A stretch of DNA of 64,000 nt, from positions 4,411,001-4,475,000 of the forward strand of contig AP017605.1 in the NCBI GenBank assembly GCA_002356515.1. The letters run 5' to 3'. This document shows, in pieces, positions 1 to 9,312 of this stretch (position 1 is the first letter of the stretch; every line of letters starts with the position of its first letter). The DNA is from Mesorhizobium loti. GTDB taxonomy: Bacteria > Pseudomonadota > Alphaproteobacteria > Rhizobiales > Rhizobiaceae. Below the pieces are notes generated by a model. That model saw only the letters and a program-made list of their open reading frames with translations, made no database searches and was not told the DNA's origin. The translations under genes and the position numbers were made by a program.

Positions 1-927
1 GACTTCGCGCTTTACGCGGCCAAGCGCAGTGGCAGGAATGAATACCGCCTCTTCGATGCCGGGCTCGACCGCGGGCTCGAACGCAAGCACTGCATCGAGC
101 GCGATCTGCGCGGGGCGATCGAAACCGGCACGCTTTGCTCATGGTTCCAGCCTCTGGTGCGGCTGGACACCAATGCCGTCGTCGGCTTCGAGGCTCTGCT
201 GCGCTGGCGACATCCGGTTCATGGCGCCATCTCCCCGCCCGAAATCGTCACCGCGGCGCGTGAAACCGGGCTGCTTTCCCTGCTGACGGAAACGGTGTTT
301 CTCAACTGTTGCGCCATGATCGAAGAGCTGGTGAAAAACGGCCGTCAGCATGTCCGAGTCGCGATGAACCTGTCGCCGCGCGAGCTCGAGGCGGGCAATG
401 TCGATGACATGATCCTCGACAGCCTCAAGACGAAGAATGTCCCGGTGGCGATGCTCGAGATCGAGATCACCGAAGAAGCGCCCGTCGATCGCGACAGGAT
501 CGACGAAAAGCTGGAGCACCTGGCGGATGCCGGCATATCCATTGTGCTGGATGATTTTGGCACCGGCTTTTCGACGCTGGTTTCGCTGAAGGACAGCCGG
601 ATCCGCAAGATCAAGATCGACAAGGACTTCGTTCGCGATCTCGCCAGCTCCGTGGAAGACCAGGCCCTGGTCAAGGCCGTCATCGATCTCGGACGAACGC
701 TGGGAATAGAGGTGGTCGCCGAGGGCGTCGAAACCGACGCGGACCGCATGATCCTGCGGTCGCTCGACTGCATGATCGCGCAAGGCTTTCTCTTCTCGCC
801 AGCCCTTCCCATGCATGATGCACTGGCCTTCGACGCAGCCCGCGTCAACAGCCCCGTCGCCGCCAAGGCCTTGTTCGATCCGGCGGCGGGCTTGCTGCGC
901 AAATCTCAGACCGGCAACGCCGCTTAG
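1..927 (+). CDS. GGDEF-EAL cyclic-di-GMP phosphodiesterase, C-terminal part
   Basis: The reading frame is open from base 1, so the start lies upstream of the window. The first ~25 residues (ALYAAKRSGRNEYRLFD) match the end of a GGDEF domain. An EAL domain follows, with GFEALLRW, NLSPREL, EIEITEE, DDFGTGFS, KIDKDFVRDL and VVAEGVET, so the usual metal- and substrate-binding Glu, Asn, Asp and Lys residues are present. The EAL domain is therefore probably an active c-di-GMP hydrolase. Whether the GGDEF half is catalytic cannot be seen. No partner gene is visible downstream. Confidence 0.93.
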   Translation, partial: DFALYAAKRSGRNEYRLFDAGLDRGLERKHCIERDLRGAIETGTLCSWFQPLVRLDTNAVVGFEALLRWRHPVHGAISPPEIVTAARETGLLSLLTETVFLNCCAMIEELVKNGRQHVRVAMNLSPRELEAGNVDDMILDSLKTKNVPVAMLEIEITEEAPVDRDRIDEKLEHLADAGISIVLDDFGTGFSTLVSLKDSRIRKIKIDKDFVRDLASSVEDQALVKAVIDLGRTLGIEVVAEGVETDADRMILRSLDCMIAQGFLFSPALPMHDALAFDAARVNSPVAAKALFDPAAGLLRKSQTGNAA

Positions 928-951
928 CGAAGGCGGCGCCGGCCGGCTGCG

Positions 952-1106
952 GTCGACGTCTCCATCCAGGCACAGATTCTCAACCTGTTGAAGGACCGGC
1001 AGCAGGCGACATGCTGTTCATCGGCCACGATCTGCCGGTGGTAGGCCGCGACCGCATCGCCGTCATGAGGCAAGGCGAAATCTGCGCCGATGTGCAGATG
1101 TCTTGA
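952..1106 (+). pseudogene. Relic of an oligopeptide-type ABC transporter ATPase
   Basis: Frame 1 reads VDVSIQAQILNLLKDRQ, resembling the D-loop region after Walker B in Opp/Dpp ATPases (usually ALDVSIQAQILNLL). After a frameshift near 1005, frame 3 reads DMLFIGHDLPVVGRD then RIAVMRQGEI, matching the H-loop segment (FISHDLAVV..RVAVM..G.I), and stops at 1106. Only ~50 codons remain, with no Walker A. The remaining bases to 1361 hold no gene I can support. Confidence 0.7.
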
Positions 1107-1361
1107 GGTGGGCCGGAAGCGGACGGTCCGGTTCTGGGACGAACCAGCCAGAAAAGGTGCCATTCCGCTGGCGCCCCACCTTGGCCGCTAAATCGCGACT
1201 GCTCTAGCCAAGTGGCGAGGCAGCCACAGGGTGGACATTTCAGCCCACATGGAAAATGATCATGTTGCCATGCACAACATTGCAGTGCTCTGATCTCGAC
1301 GAAAAGCCTGAAGCGTAGAAGCGGATCAACCGACCTCCGGGTCCAGTGAGCGGGGACGCAA

Positions 1362-2576
1362 ATGGACACCCCAGAGAATAGGCAATTGCATCGCGACGCG
1401 GGCGGTCGACCCCGTCGATCGGCCGGCTGGCTTGCCCGTGCCGCCGTGTCGGGGGCATTCCTGCTCGGCATGGCTTTCAGCAGCACTGCGTTTGCGCAGG
1501 ACCAGCAGCTGCCCGTGGTGACGGCGGCCAAGCCGGTGGTCCGTGAAATCGTCGAAGACGACGAGTTCGTCGGGCGCTTCGAAGCGGTCGACCAGGTCGC
1601 CATCCGTTCGCGCGTCAGCGGCTATTTGGACAAGGTCAGCTTCCAGGACGGCGCACTGGTCAACAAGGGCGACCTGCTCTTCACCATCGACCAGCGTCCG
1701 TACCAGGCGGCTTTTGATGCCGCCAAATCGCAAGTGGACGTTGCCAAGAGTCTGCTCGAATTCTCCAAGATGCAGCTGGATCGCGCCGACGAACTCGCCA
1801 AGACCGGCAATATCTCAACCGCCACGGTCGACGACCGCCGGCGGGAATACCTTTCGGCGCAGGCGCAGATGCAGGGCGCGACGGCTGCGCTGACGGCAGC
1901 GAGCCTCAATCTGGAATTCACCGAGATCAAGGCACCCTTGTCCGGCCGCATCGACCGCCGGCTGGTGTCGGTCGGCAACCTCGTGCAGCCGGATTCCACC
2001 TTGCTGACGACCATCGTTACGCGCGACCCGATCGACTTCTATTTCGACGTCGATGAGCGCCTGTATTTCAGCTACGCCCGCGACGCGAAGGCGCGTGGGG
2101 GCACCATGCAGGAAGGCGCCGGCGGGCTCGATGTGGAGGTTCGTGTCGCCGACCGCGCGGAGGCGGTATTCAAGGGCAAGCTCGATTTTGCCGAGAACCG
2201 AATCGACAACGCGACCGGCACCATGCGGGTGCGTGCGAGGTTTCCCAACGCCGACGGCATTCTCCAGCCAGGCATGTTCGGGCGCATCAACGTGCCGGGG
2301 TCGCTGCCGCATAGCGGCGTGCTGGTGCCCGACGAGGCGATCGGCGCCGATCAGGATCGCCGCATCGTGTTCCTGGTGGATGAGGCGGGGATGGTGTCGG
2401 CGAAGCCCGTGCGCACCGGCCCGCTTCTCGACGGCTACCGGGTAATCCGCTCGGGCCTGACCGGCGGCGAGACGATCATCGTCAACGGGCTGATGCACGC
2501 CAGGCCCGGCACCAAGGTGAAGGTCGAGATGGTGGCGTTGCCGCCCAAGGTCGAGACCGCCGGGTTGCAGCAATGA
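1362..2576 (+). CDS. RND efflux periplasmic adaptor (AcrA/MexA family)
   Basis: 404-residue membrane-fusion protein linking an inner-membrane RND pump to an outer-membrane channel. A basic N-terminus and hydrophobic stretch ending near AFAQ (about residues 27-45) look like a signal peptide. A lipoyl/barrel-sandwich half (SRVSGYLDKVSF, then APLSGRIDRRLVSVGNLV) flanks a helical hairpin, followed by the beta-barrel and a C-terminal domain (GLTGGETIIVNGL). Its stop overlaps the next start by four bases (ATGA), indicating translational coupling to the pump. No regulator or outer-membrane factor is adjacent. Confidence 0.93.
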   Translation: MDTPENRQLHRDAGGRPRRSAGWLARAAVSGAFLLGMAFSSTAFAQDQQLPVVTAAKPVVREIVEDDEFVGRFEAVDQVAIRSRVSGYLDKVSFQDGALVNKGDLLFTIDQRPYQAAFDAAKSQVDVAKSLLEFSKMQLDRADELAKTGNISTATVDDRRREYLSAQAQMQGATAALTAASLNLEFTEIKAPLSGRIDRRLVSVGNLVQPDSTLLTTIVTRDPIDFYFDVDERLYFSYARDAKARGGTMQEGAGGLDVEVRVADRAEAVFKGKLDFAENRIDNATGTMRVRARFPNADGILQPGMFGRINVPGSLPHSGVLVPDEAIGADQDRRIVFLVDEAGMVSAKPVRTGPLLDGYRVIRSGLTGGETIIVNGLMHARPGTKVKVEMVALPPKVETAGLQQ

Positions 2577-5500
2577 GGTTCGCACATTTCTTCGTCGACC
2601 GCCCAATCTTCGCATCGGTCGTTTCGATCGTCCTGCTGATCCTCGGCGGGATTGCCTATACCCAGCTGCCGGTCGCGCAATATCCCGAGATTGCGCCGCC
2701 GACCATCGTCGTTCGCGCGCAGTATCCGGGCGCCGACGCCGAGACGGTCGCAGCGACGGTGGCGACGCCGATCGAGCAGGAGATCAATGGCGTCGAGGGT
2801 ATGCTCTACATGTCGTCCTATTCGTCGGGCGACGGGGCGATGGCGCTGACCATCAGCTTCAAGCTGGGCACCGATCTCGACAAGGCGCAGGTGCTGGTGC
2901 AGAACCGCGTGTCGGTCGCCGAGCCGCGCCTGCCGGAAGAAGTCCGCCGCCTGGGCATCACCACGACCAAGAGCTCGCCCGACCTGATGATGGTCGTGCA
3001 CATGCTGTCGCCCGACAATACCTACGACCAGCTCTACGTCTCGAACTACGCCCGCTCGCGGGTGCGCGACATACTGCTCAGACTTGACGGCGTCGGCGAC
3101 CTCATCATCTTCGGCGAGCGCGAATATTCGCTGCGCATCTGGCTCGATCCGGAAAAACTGTCCGCCCTGGGGATGACCTCGGGCGATGTGGTGCAGGCGC
3201 TGCGCGACCAGAACGTCCAGGTGTCGGGCGGCTCGATCGGCGCGCCGCCGACCAATACTGGCACGGCGTTCCAGTACACGGTCACCACTCAAGGCCGCTT
3301 CAACGACGCACGCGACTTCCGATACGTGATCGTCAAATCGACTGACGACGGCCGCCTGATCTCGCTGCAGGACGTAGCGCGCATCGAGCTCGGCGCCAAG
3401 GATTACGTCACCAACTCCTATCTCAACGGCAAACCGGCAGTGGCGCTCGCCATCTTCCAGCGGCCGGGCACCAATGCGCTCGCCGCAGCCGCGGAGATCC
3501 AGGACAAGATGAAGGAGCTTTCCCGCGACTTCCCGAAGGGGTTGAGCTACGACATCGTCTACAATCCGACCGAGTTCGTCGCCGAGTCGATCCAGGAGGT
3601 CTACAAGACGATCCTCGAGGCGATGTTGCTGGTCATCATCGTCATCATCGTCTTCCTGCAATCGTGGCGCATGGCGATCGTGCCGATCGTGGCGATCCCG
3701 GTGTCGCTGATTGGCACGCTGGCGGTGCTGTACGCCGCCGGCTTCTCGCTCAACATGCTGACGCTGTTCGGCCTCGTTCTGGCGATCGGCATCGTCGTCG
3801 ACGATGCGATCGTCGTGGTCGAGAACGTCGAGCGCAATATCGCCAGTGGGCTGGCGCCCAATCCGGCGTCGCACCTGACTATGAACGAAGTCGGAACGGC
3901 CATCATCGCGATCTCGCTGGTGCTGATAGCCGTGTTCGTACCGACAGCCTTCATCCCCGGCATTTCTGGGCAGTTCTATCTGCAGTTTGCGATCACCATC
4001 GCGGTGTCGACGGCGATCTCGGCATTCAATTCGCTGACGCTTTCGCCGGCGCTGGCCGCACTGCTGTTCAAGCCGCACCACTCCGCGGCGGCGCCGTCGC
4101 GCTTTTTCCTGGCGCGGTTCGGACGGGCGCTCGCCGACGGCTTCAATCGCGGCTTCGACAGGGTCGCGCACTGGTATTCGAGCATCATCCGCGTGCTGGT
4201 CGGCTCGCGGATAGCGATCACCGCCATGTTGGCCGTTTTCGCAGCCCTCATCTACGCCACGGTCTACATGGTGCAGACGGTGCCGCGCGGTTTCATTCCG
4301 TCGCTCGACCAGGGATATGCGATCGTCGTCGTCCAGTTGCCGGACGGCGCCTCGCTGTCGAGGACCGATGCGGTCATCCAGCAGGCGTCGCAGATCATCC
4401 AGAAAACGCCAGGCGTCGACTACGCAGTCGCCTTCGCCGGCTTCTCCGGCGCGACCTTCACCAACGCCAGCAACGCGGGCGTGATCTTCGCCAGGTTCAA
4501 GCCGTTTGACGAGCGGCTGAAGGCCGGCCAGTCGGCAACTAAGGTCATCGGCAATCTGTTCGGCAGCCTGCAAAGCATCAAGGAAGCCTTCATTATCGCA
4601 CTGCCGCCGCCGCCGGTGCGTGGCGTCGGCAATGCCGGCGGTTTCAAACTGCAGATCCAGGAGCGCAACAGCGCCGACATGCGGCAGATCCTGGCGCTTG
4701 CCTATGAAATCGCCGGCAAGGCCAACAAGACGCCGGGGCTAACGGGCGTGTTCACCACGTTCTCCGCGTCGAGCCCGCAATTCTTCCTGGCGATCGATCG
4801 CGACAAGGCGCGCATCCTGAACGTGCCGATCCCCAACATCTTCGAGACGCTGTCGATCAATCTGGGCACCGCCTACGTCAACGACTTCAACGCTTTCGGG
4901 CGCGTCTACCAGGTGCGGGCGCAGGCCGACCAGGCGTTCCGCCTCGATCGCGCCGACATCTTGAAGCTGAAGGTGCGCTCGGCGACCGGCGCGCTGGTTC
5001 CGCTCGGCACGTTGATCGAGATCCGCGACGTCACCGGCCCGGCGCTGGTCCAGCGCTACAACATGTACGTCTCGGTGCCGCTGCAGGGCAACGCCGCCCC
5101 CGGCGTTTCCACGGGCGAGGCGCTGGCATTGATGGAAGGGATCACGGCAAAGACGCTGCCGGCCGGTACCTCCTATGAATGGACCGAGCTCGCCTATCAG
5201 GAGCGCAACACCGGCAATGCCGCTGTTTATATCTTCGGACTGTCGGTGCTGTTCGTGTTCCTGGCGCTGGCGGCGCAATATGAAAGCTGGGTGCTGCCGT
5301 TCGCCATTGTGCTGGTGGTACCGCTCGGCGTGCTCGCGGCGTTGCTCGGCGTGTCTTTCCGAGGGCTGGACAACAACATCCTCGTGCAGATCGGCCTCAT
5401 CGTCCTGATCGGGCTTGCCGCCAAGAACGCGATCCTGATCGTCGAATTCGCGCGGCAGGCGCAGGAACGCGGCCTGTCGGCCGCCGAGGCTGCCGTCGAA

Positions 5501-5776
5501 GCCTGCCGGCTGAGGCTGCGGCCGATCCTGATGACCGCCTTCGCGTTCATCCTCGGCGTCGTGCCGCTGATGATCGCAACGGGCCCGGGCGCAGAAATGC
5601 GCCAGTCGCTCGGCACCGCGGTGTTCTCAGGCATGCTCGGCGTCACCTTCGTCGGCCTGTTCCTAACGCCGGTGTTCTACGTCACGCTCAGGTCGCTATT
5701 TTCGCGGCGCAAGCCCCGTTCCGAGGCCGAGCCTTCGGGGCCGGCAGAGGCGCCATCCGAGACGGCCGCCGAGTAG
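2573..5776 (+). CDS. RND multidrug efflux transporter (AcrB/MexB-like)
   Basis: 1067-residue proton-driven drug exporter of the HAE1 type, close to the usual ~1040-1050 residues. FFVDRPIFASVVSI marks TM1. The proton-relay pair is present in GIVVDDAIVVVENVER, and the relay Lys in LAAKNAILIVEFA. Repeated porter and docking domains and a second TM bundle follow, and the C-terminal tail is Glu/Pro/Ser-rich. It is translationally coupled to the adaptor upstream. Substrates cannot be inferred. A TolC-like channel must be supplied from elsewhere. Confidence 0.95.
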   Translation: MRFAHFFVDRPIFASVVSIVLLILGGIAYTQLPVAQYPEIAPPTIVVRAQYPGADAETVAATVATPIEQEINGVEGMLYMSSYSSGDGAMALTISFKLGTDLDKAQVLVQNRVSVAEPRLPEEVRRLGITTTKSSPDLMMVVHMLSPDNTYDQLYVSNYARSRVRDILLRLDGVGDLIIFGEREYSLRIWLDPEKLSALGMTSGDVVQALRDQNVQVSGGSIGAPPTNTGTAFQYTVTTQGRFNDARDFRYVIVKSTDDGRLISLQDVARIELGAKDYVTNSYLNGKPAVALAIFQRPGTNALAAAAEIQDKMKELSRDFPKGLSYDIVYNPTEFVAESIQEVYKTILEAMLLVIIVIIVFLQSWRMAIVPIVAIPVSLIGTLAVLYAAGFSLNMLTLFGLVLAIGIVVDDAIVVVENVERNIASGLAPNPASHLTMNEVGTAIIAISLVLIAVFVPTAFIPGISGQFYLQFAITIAVSTAISAFNSLTLSPALAALLFKPHHSAAAPSRFFLARFGRALADGFNRGFDRVAHWYSSIIRVLVGSRIAITAMLAVFAALIYATVYMVQTVPRGFIPSLDQGYAIVVVQLPDGASLSRTDAVIQQASQIIQKTPGVDYAVAFAGFSGATFTNASNAGVIFARFKPFDERLKAGQSATKVIGNLFGSLQSIKEAFIIALPPPPVRGVGNAGGFKLQIQERNSADMRQILALAYEIAGKANKTPGLTGVFTTFSASSPQFFLAIDRDKARILNVPIPNIFETLSINLGTAYVNDFNAFGRVYQVRAQADQAFRLDRADILKLKVRSATGALVPLGTLIEIRDVTGPALVQRYNMYVSVPLQGNAAPGVSTGEALALMEGITAKTLPAGTSYEWTELAYQERNTGNAAVYIFGLSVLFVFLALAAQYESWVLPFAIVLVVPLGVLAALLGVSFRGLDNNILVQIGLIVLIGLAAKNAILIVEFARQAQERGLSAAEAAVEACRLRLRPILMTAFAFILGVVPLMIATGPGAEMRQSLGTAVFSGMLGVTFVGLFLTPVFYVTLRSLFSRRKPRSEAEPSGPAEAPSETAAE

Positions 5777-6040
5777 AGTTACGAATTCGCCGCGTCGGGC
5801 GCGGCCGGGCGGCGAGGCCAATACGATCTTCTATCTGGTCGACAAGGCGGGGCTTGAGGGTGGCTGAACGCGTCGTTCCAAGGATTGTTTTCGAGGCGTT
5901 CGAGCACTGCCTGCCGGTCAATGATCTTGTGCAGGCAGCCCCCACATGGCTCAGTCTGCCCCCTCACCCATAGCACCCGCGCTCCACAGCCAGCCGCCGC
6001 ACCAGCGCCAGCACCGCGTCGATGCGAGCGGCTGGCCGCC

Positions 6041-6379
6041 ATTCCCGACCGCACGACAAAGGAAAAATTCCAGGAGCTCGAGGTCGGCATCGACCTGCAC
6101 CGCGTCATCGCCGAGATCAGCGGCAACGCCATGCTGCACGGCATGCTGTGCGGCATCCTCGACAAGTGCCAGCACTATGTCTGGACGGAACTCTTGTGGC
6201 TCGACGAATGGAAGATCGCCCGCGAAGAGCATGCCGAGATCGTCGAAGCGATCTGCGCCGGCGACGCCGCCCGCGCCGGCACCCTGGCCCGCGCCCATGT
6301 GCGCGGCTCGCGCGAAAACGTGCTGAGGCTGTTGCAGGCGAAGTCGGACTACCAGAGTTTTCTGGCGAAGGCGTCGTGA
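6041..6379 (+). pseudogene. C-terminal relic of a GntR-family (FCD) regulator
   Basis: The frame encodes the end of an FCD ligand-binding domain: LHRVIAEISGN, a helix around WLDEW, REEHAEIVEAICAGD and AHVRGSRENVLRLL. The N-terminal winged helix and the first part of FCD are missing. Upstream, 5777-6040 has no recognisable start or HTH, so this is probably a decayed regulator. The frame can be opened to a start near 5885, but that stretch is low-complexity Ala/Pro/Arg and unlike the family. Bases 5777-6040 otherwise show nothing I can assign. Confidence 0.7.
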
Positions 6380-6395
6380 GGACCACCTGATGCTA

Positions 6396-6572
6396 CTAAT
6401 GCGGGCCGCGGGCCCGAGCATTTGCCTCAGCCAACACCGCGAGCGCCTGTTCGACATTCCGCGCCTGAGCATCGGTGCGCTCGATATACTTCACCATCAG
6501 CTTTCGCAGCACAGCGAGCTTTGCGGCGCGATATGCCGCACTCTTTTCGGGAGATGCGAAGGACATAGCCAT
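6396..6572 (-). CDS. Small hypothetical protein (58 aa)
   Basis: Starting at the first ATG of MAMSFASPEK, this frame gives a charged, probably helical protein (AAYRAAKLAVLRKLMVKY, then NVEQALAVLAEANARARG). It begins 8 bases after the stop of the next upstream small gene on the same strand, so the two look like an operon. I do not recognise a family. The Shine-Dalgarno is weak, which fits translational coupling. No membrane segment or signal is visible. It could be a chance ORF, but the regular helical pattern argues for coding. Confidence 0.45.
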   Translation of the reverse strand: MAMSFASPEKSAAYRAAKLAVLRKLMVKYIERTDAQARNVEQALAVLAEANARARGPH

Positions 6573-6579
6573 GGCACGA

Positions 6580-6786
6580 TCAGTGTGTTGTGGGATCGAT
6601 GTGGCGGAGGCGAGAGCGCGCGTCAGCCACACGTCTTTGCTCGGATCTGATCCTGCAGCACAAGGCAATGCTGATGCCGACGCCCCGCTCCTCGTCCAGC
6701 ATTTCATTCGCTCGCGTGAGAAAGAGTTCCGCACGCTTGACGCGCAGCCTGGCTCTCGCCAGTTCAAATTCCAGATGGTCGTACAT
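6580..6786 (-). CDS. Small hypothetical protein (68 aa)
   Basis: The ATG of MYDHLEFELARAR is preceded by AAAGGTG at ribosome-binding distance. The product is highly charged and helical (RLRVKRAELFLTRANEML), with a Cys pair near residue 43 and no membrane segment. It is followed 8 bases later by a second small frame. No family is recognised. The pair lies between an FCD relic and an SDR gene. Confidence 0.5.
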   Translation of the reverse strand: MYDHLEFELARARLRVKRAELFLTRANEMLDEERGVGISIALCCRIRSEQRRVADARSRLRHIDPTTH

Positions 6787-6884
6787 TGTTCCGCACCTTT
6801 GAGGTCTGCGTCCCTTCAAGAGGAAAACCGCCGCCGGGCGGTTTGGTTCCCATTGATTGGCGCAGGCACCAAGCCGACAGAGCC

Positions 6885-7643
6885 TCAGCCCTTGAGCTCC
6901 TGGAGGCTGTTGCCGCCATCGACCACCAGAAGCGCGCCGTTGACATAGCTGGCGCCTGCCGAGGCGAGGAACACCACCACTTCGGCCACTTCATCGGGCC
7001 GGCCGGCCCGCCCCGGTGGCGTATGCAGGGCCGCTTTCAGCTCCATCTCGCTCGACGAGCCCGTTTCGATCCAGCCGGGCGCCACGGCGTTGACGGTTAT
7101 GCCGCTCCTGGCCACTTCGAGCGCCAGCGTGCGCGTCAGGCCGACCATGCCGGCCTTGGCGGCGGAATAGGCTGATGTGCCCACGAAAGACACCAGCGGC
7201 CCGGTGACCGACGCCACATTGACGATGCGCCCATAGCCCGCTTCGATCATTGCCGGCAGGAACGCATGGGTAGCCAGAAACGCCGTCTTCAGGCTGACGT
7301 CTATGCCTTGATCCCAATCGGCTTCGGTCATGGCGACAAACGCCTTGTCGGCCGAGGGTGATGCCAACGAGCCCATGCCGGCATTGTTGACCAGGATGTC
7401 GACGGCGCCGATCTCAGCCCGCAGCCGCGCGACATCGGCGGCCTTGGTGAGATCGGCGACCACGGCCCTGGCATCGATGCCTTCAGCACGAAGCGCGGCG
7501 GCGCGGTCAAGTACGCGTGCACTGGCGCCGGTGAGGAACACGGCATGGCCGGCTTGGCTAAGCTGGCGGGCAATGGCGAAGCCGATGCCGTCGGCGGCTC
7601 CGGCACCGGTGATCAGGGCACGTTTGATGCCGGGAAGGGTCAT
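6885..7643 (-). CDS. SDR-family NAD(P)-dependent oxidoreductase
   Basis: 252-residue classical short-chain dehydrogenase of the FabG type. The cofactor loop is a slightly unusual GAGAADGIG. NNAG is at about residue 86, the catalytic Ser is in NVASVTG and the catalytic YSAAK is intact. The C-terminus carries VNGALLVVDGG. It is a good internal control for the three Tyr-less SDRs in the neighbouring island. It lies outside the 24-bp tRNA repeat, so it belongs to the chromosome side. Substrate unknown. Confidence 0.92.
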   Translation of the reverse strand: MTLPGIKRALITGAGAADGIGFAIARQLSQAGHAVFLTGASARVLDRAAALRAEGIDARAVVADLTKAADVARLRAEIGAVDILVNNAGMGSLASPSADKAFVAMTEADWDQGIDVSLKTAFLATHAFLPAMIEAGYGRIVNVASVTGPLVSFVGTSAYSAAKAGMVGLTRTLALEVARSGITVNAVAPGWIETGSSSEMELKAALHTPPGRAGRPDEVAEVVVFLASAGASYVNGALLVVDGGNSLQELKG

Positions 7644-7853
7644 GGTCGGATCTACTCCAAGGCTGTGCCTGCCGCACGCAAACGGACAGTATCGGCTGTA
7701 TCAGCAGAACCATACAATCCATCAGGAGGTTGGCGCCGTACCGCGTGATGAACGCTACCGCTTGCACGTGCTGCTTTGTGCGGGCCCTCGCCCGGCTGCG
7801 AGGCTTATTCTTCCTTGTCGACGCGGTGGAACGGCACGGGCCACATCGCACGA

Positions 7854-8384
7854 TCAGGCAGGAACATACGTCAGCCGGATCACGTCCTCGCCAATCCGAT
7901 CGTGAGTCAGGAGGCGGAGCCGCGGCCGAGGTCCGGCGAAATATGGCTTGCCGTGACCAAGCACGACGGGGTGCAGGTAGATTCGATATTCATCGATCAG
8001 GCCAAGCTCTGTAAGGCTTTGCGCCAAGGTCGGACCAGCAACCTCGATCTCCCCGTCGCTCCTGGCCTTCAGATCCCGGATCGCGCCTTCGAGATTATCC
8101 TCAATCAGCCTGGCTTTGGGGCCAACCGACTTCAGCGAGCGCGAAACGACCCATTTCGACTGGTTCCGCCACGCCGCCGCGAAGGCCTGTTCCTCCGCAC
8201 CCCATTCAGGATGGTCGTGGTCCCAATAACGCATGATCTCATACATTTGGCGACCGTACACGCTGCCCGCCTGCTTCTGAGCCTCCTCGATGAAGTGGCG
8301 GAAGAGCGTGGGGGGTGGCGCAAATGCCATATGGTCGACGTAGCCGTCCAGGGACTGGTTCATTCCGAACACGAGCTTGGCCAC
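7854..8384 (-). CDS. Dihydrofolate reductase-fold (RibD C-terminal) protein
   Basis: 176 residues of the RibD C-terminal family, NAD(P)H-dependent reductases of uncertain substrate. It begins KLVFGMNQSLDGYVDH, typical of the family (S.DG..), has GSVYGRQMYEIM in the middle, and ends with IEVAGPTLAQSL and YLHPVVLGHGKPYF. Length is normal. It stands alone between an SDR gene and the island boundary. Folate metabolism should not be assumed. Confidence 0.88.
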   Translation of the reverse strand: MAKLVFGMNQSLDGYVDHMAFAPPPTLFRHFIEEAQKQAGSVYGRQMYEIMRYWDHDHPEWGAEEQAFAAAWRNQSKWVVSRSLKSVGPKARLIEDNLEGAIRDLKARSDGEIEVAGPTLAQSLTELGLIDEYRIYLHPVVLGHGKPYFAGPRPRLRLLTHDRIGEDVIRLTYVPA

Positions 8385-8632
8385 AACTTCCCCCTTTCCT
8401 CACACGGCACATCCGCGCGCTTCTGATTGCGTTATGCAATCAGTTTAGATGGACTGAACCTATCTCGCAATTGGTTTTTGGAGTGCGCATGAACGTCTCG
8501 CGATCAAGCTTCCTGACCGATCTGACTCTCCCGGCGATGAGGGATCGCTGGGCCGCGTTGCCGACGGAAACGTCCCAGACGCCGCAGCTACGAACGGTTC
8601 GACGATCGAATAGAATGAGCGGTTTCAAGAAT

Positions 8633-8656
8633 TGGCGCGCCCGAAGAGATTCGAAC
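8633..8656. repeat. attR-like 24-bp repeat of the tRNA-Arg 3' end
   Basis: These 24 bases are identical to 15578-15601, the 3' end of tRNA-Arg(ACG): part of the T arm, the 3' acceptor strand, the discriminator and CCA. Identity stops exactly on both sides (8632 t versus 15577 a; 8657 g versus 15602 t). The rest of a tRNA is absent here and the T stem is not restored. This is what a phage-type integrase leaves at the far end of an insertion. Confidence 0.8.
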
Positions 8657-9032
8657 GTGTGGCCTTCGCCTTCAGAAGGCTGAAGGCGCGGAAGATCGTG
8701 GGAGCAACGGGCAGGAGCGCTTGGCAGCGTAGGCGCGACCTATCTCCGATATTGCGAGCTACCTTCTGCGCCCGGCGGGACGGGCAACCTAACGTTCGCG
8801 AAACGGCTGCGGCGTCAAAGGAGGGTCGCGCTATGCCTGGGTCGAAGCCAGCCACGCCAGCGAAACACATTTTTTCTAGCCACGAACTGCGTGCGTTGGG
8901 CTGCCACAATAGCCCATCGTAGATCTCGAAGCTCGACACTCACAACTCAGTTCCCTGTCTCGGGTAGACACATCAGATCGCCTCAGTGGCGCACGATCGA
9001 TGTGAGCTTCCAGGGATACGCCAGCGGCCGAG
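8657..9032. other. Island end without a supportable gene
   Basis: 376 bases between the repeat and the first island gene. Short frames exist on both strands but none has a credible start with a ribosome-binding site or a recognisable motif. A hairpin-like stretch (CCTTC..GAAGG) lies just inside the repeat. No integrase relic was seen. Confidence 0.5.
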
Positions 9033-9263
9033 TCAATGTTCGAGCGCAGCGGCGCTAGCGTCGTGAGCATCGACCGCCGCCGGATCCCGGCTTTTGCGCA
9101 GTTCCTCCTTGAGTCGTCCTACCTCCCTTTCCAAGCATTCGATGCGATCGAGAGTATAGTCTAAGCTGGTATAATCCAGCGCCTGCAGGAAAGCGCCGGC
9201 GGCGGCGAGGACGCGGCGAAATGCACCCTGCTCCGGGAGCCTATGGTTCGCTGCGTCTGTCAT
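9033..9263 (-). CDS. Small coiled-coil hypothetical protein (76 aa)
   Basis: The ATG of MTDAANHRLPEQ is preceded by GAGGAG at good spacing, which decides this start over longer forms. The C-terminal half (LDRIECLEREVGRLKEELRK) has a heptad-like pattern and probably forms a short coiled coil. It lies 49 bases downstream of the SDR gene ending at 9313 on the same strand and is likely co-transcribed with it. I recognise no family. Confidence 0.6.
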   Translation of the reverse strand: MTDAANHRLPEQGAFRRVLAAAGAFLQALDYTSLDYTLDRIECLEREVGRLKEELRKSRDPAAVDAHDASAAALEH

Positions 9264-9312
9264 CGAAAGCTCCTCATTGGCAAAAATGTACCCGGGGCCG
9301 TCGCCGCAACGC

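Noticed and set aside
2435..4573. A 712-codon open frame on the minus strand opposite the RND pump genes
   Set aside because: It is the antisense shadow of a strongly biased high-GC gene: Asp/Arg/His-rich low-complexity translation, no family motif, and the plus strand has complete AcrA/AcrB motifs.
6885..8384. Including the SDR and DHFR-fold genes at 6.9-8.4 kb in the island
   Set aside because: They lie outside the 24-bp repeat and the SDR has a normal active site; nothing ties them to the insertion.
8632..8922. A second tRNA gene at the 24-bp repeat, because a loop TTCTGAA resembles an anticodon loop
   Set aside because: The anticodon and T stems do not pair and no 5' acceptor strand is present, so only the 3' fragment of tRNA-Arg is real.
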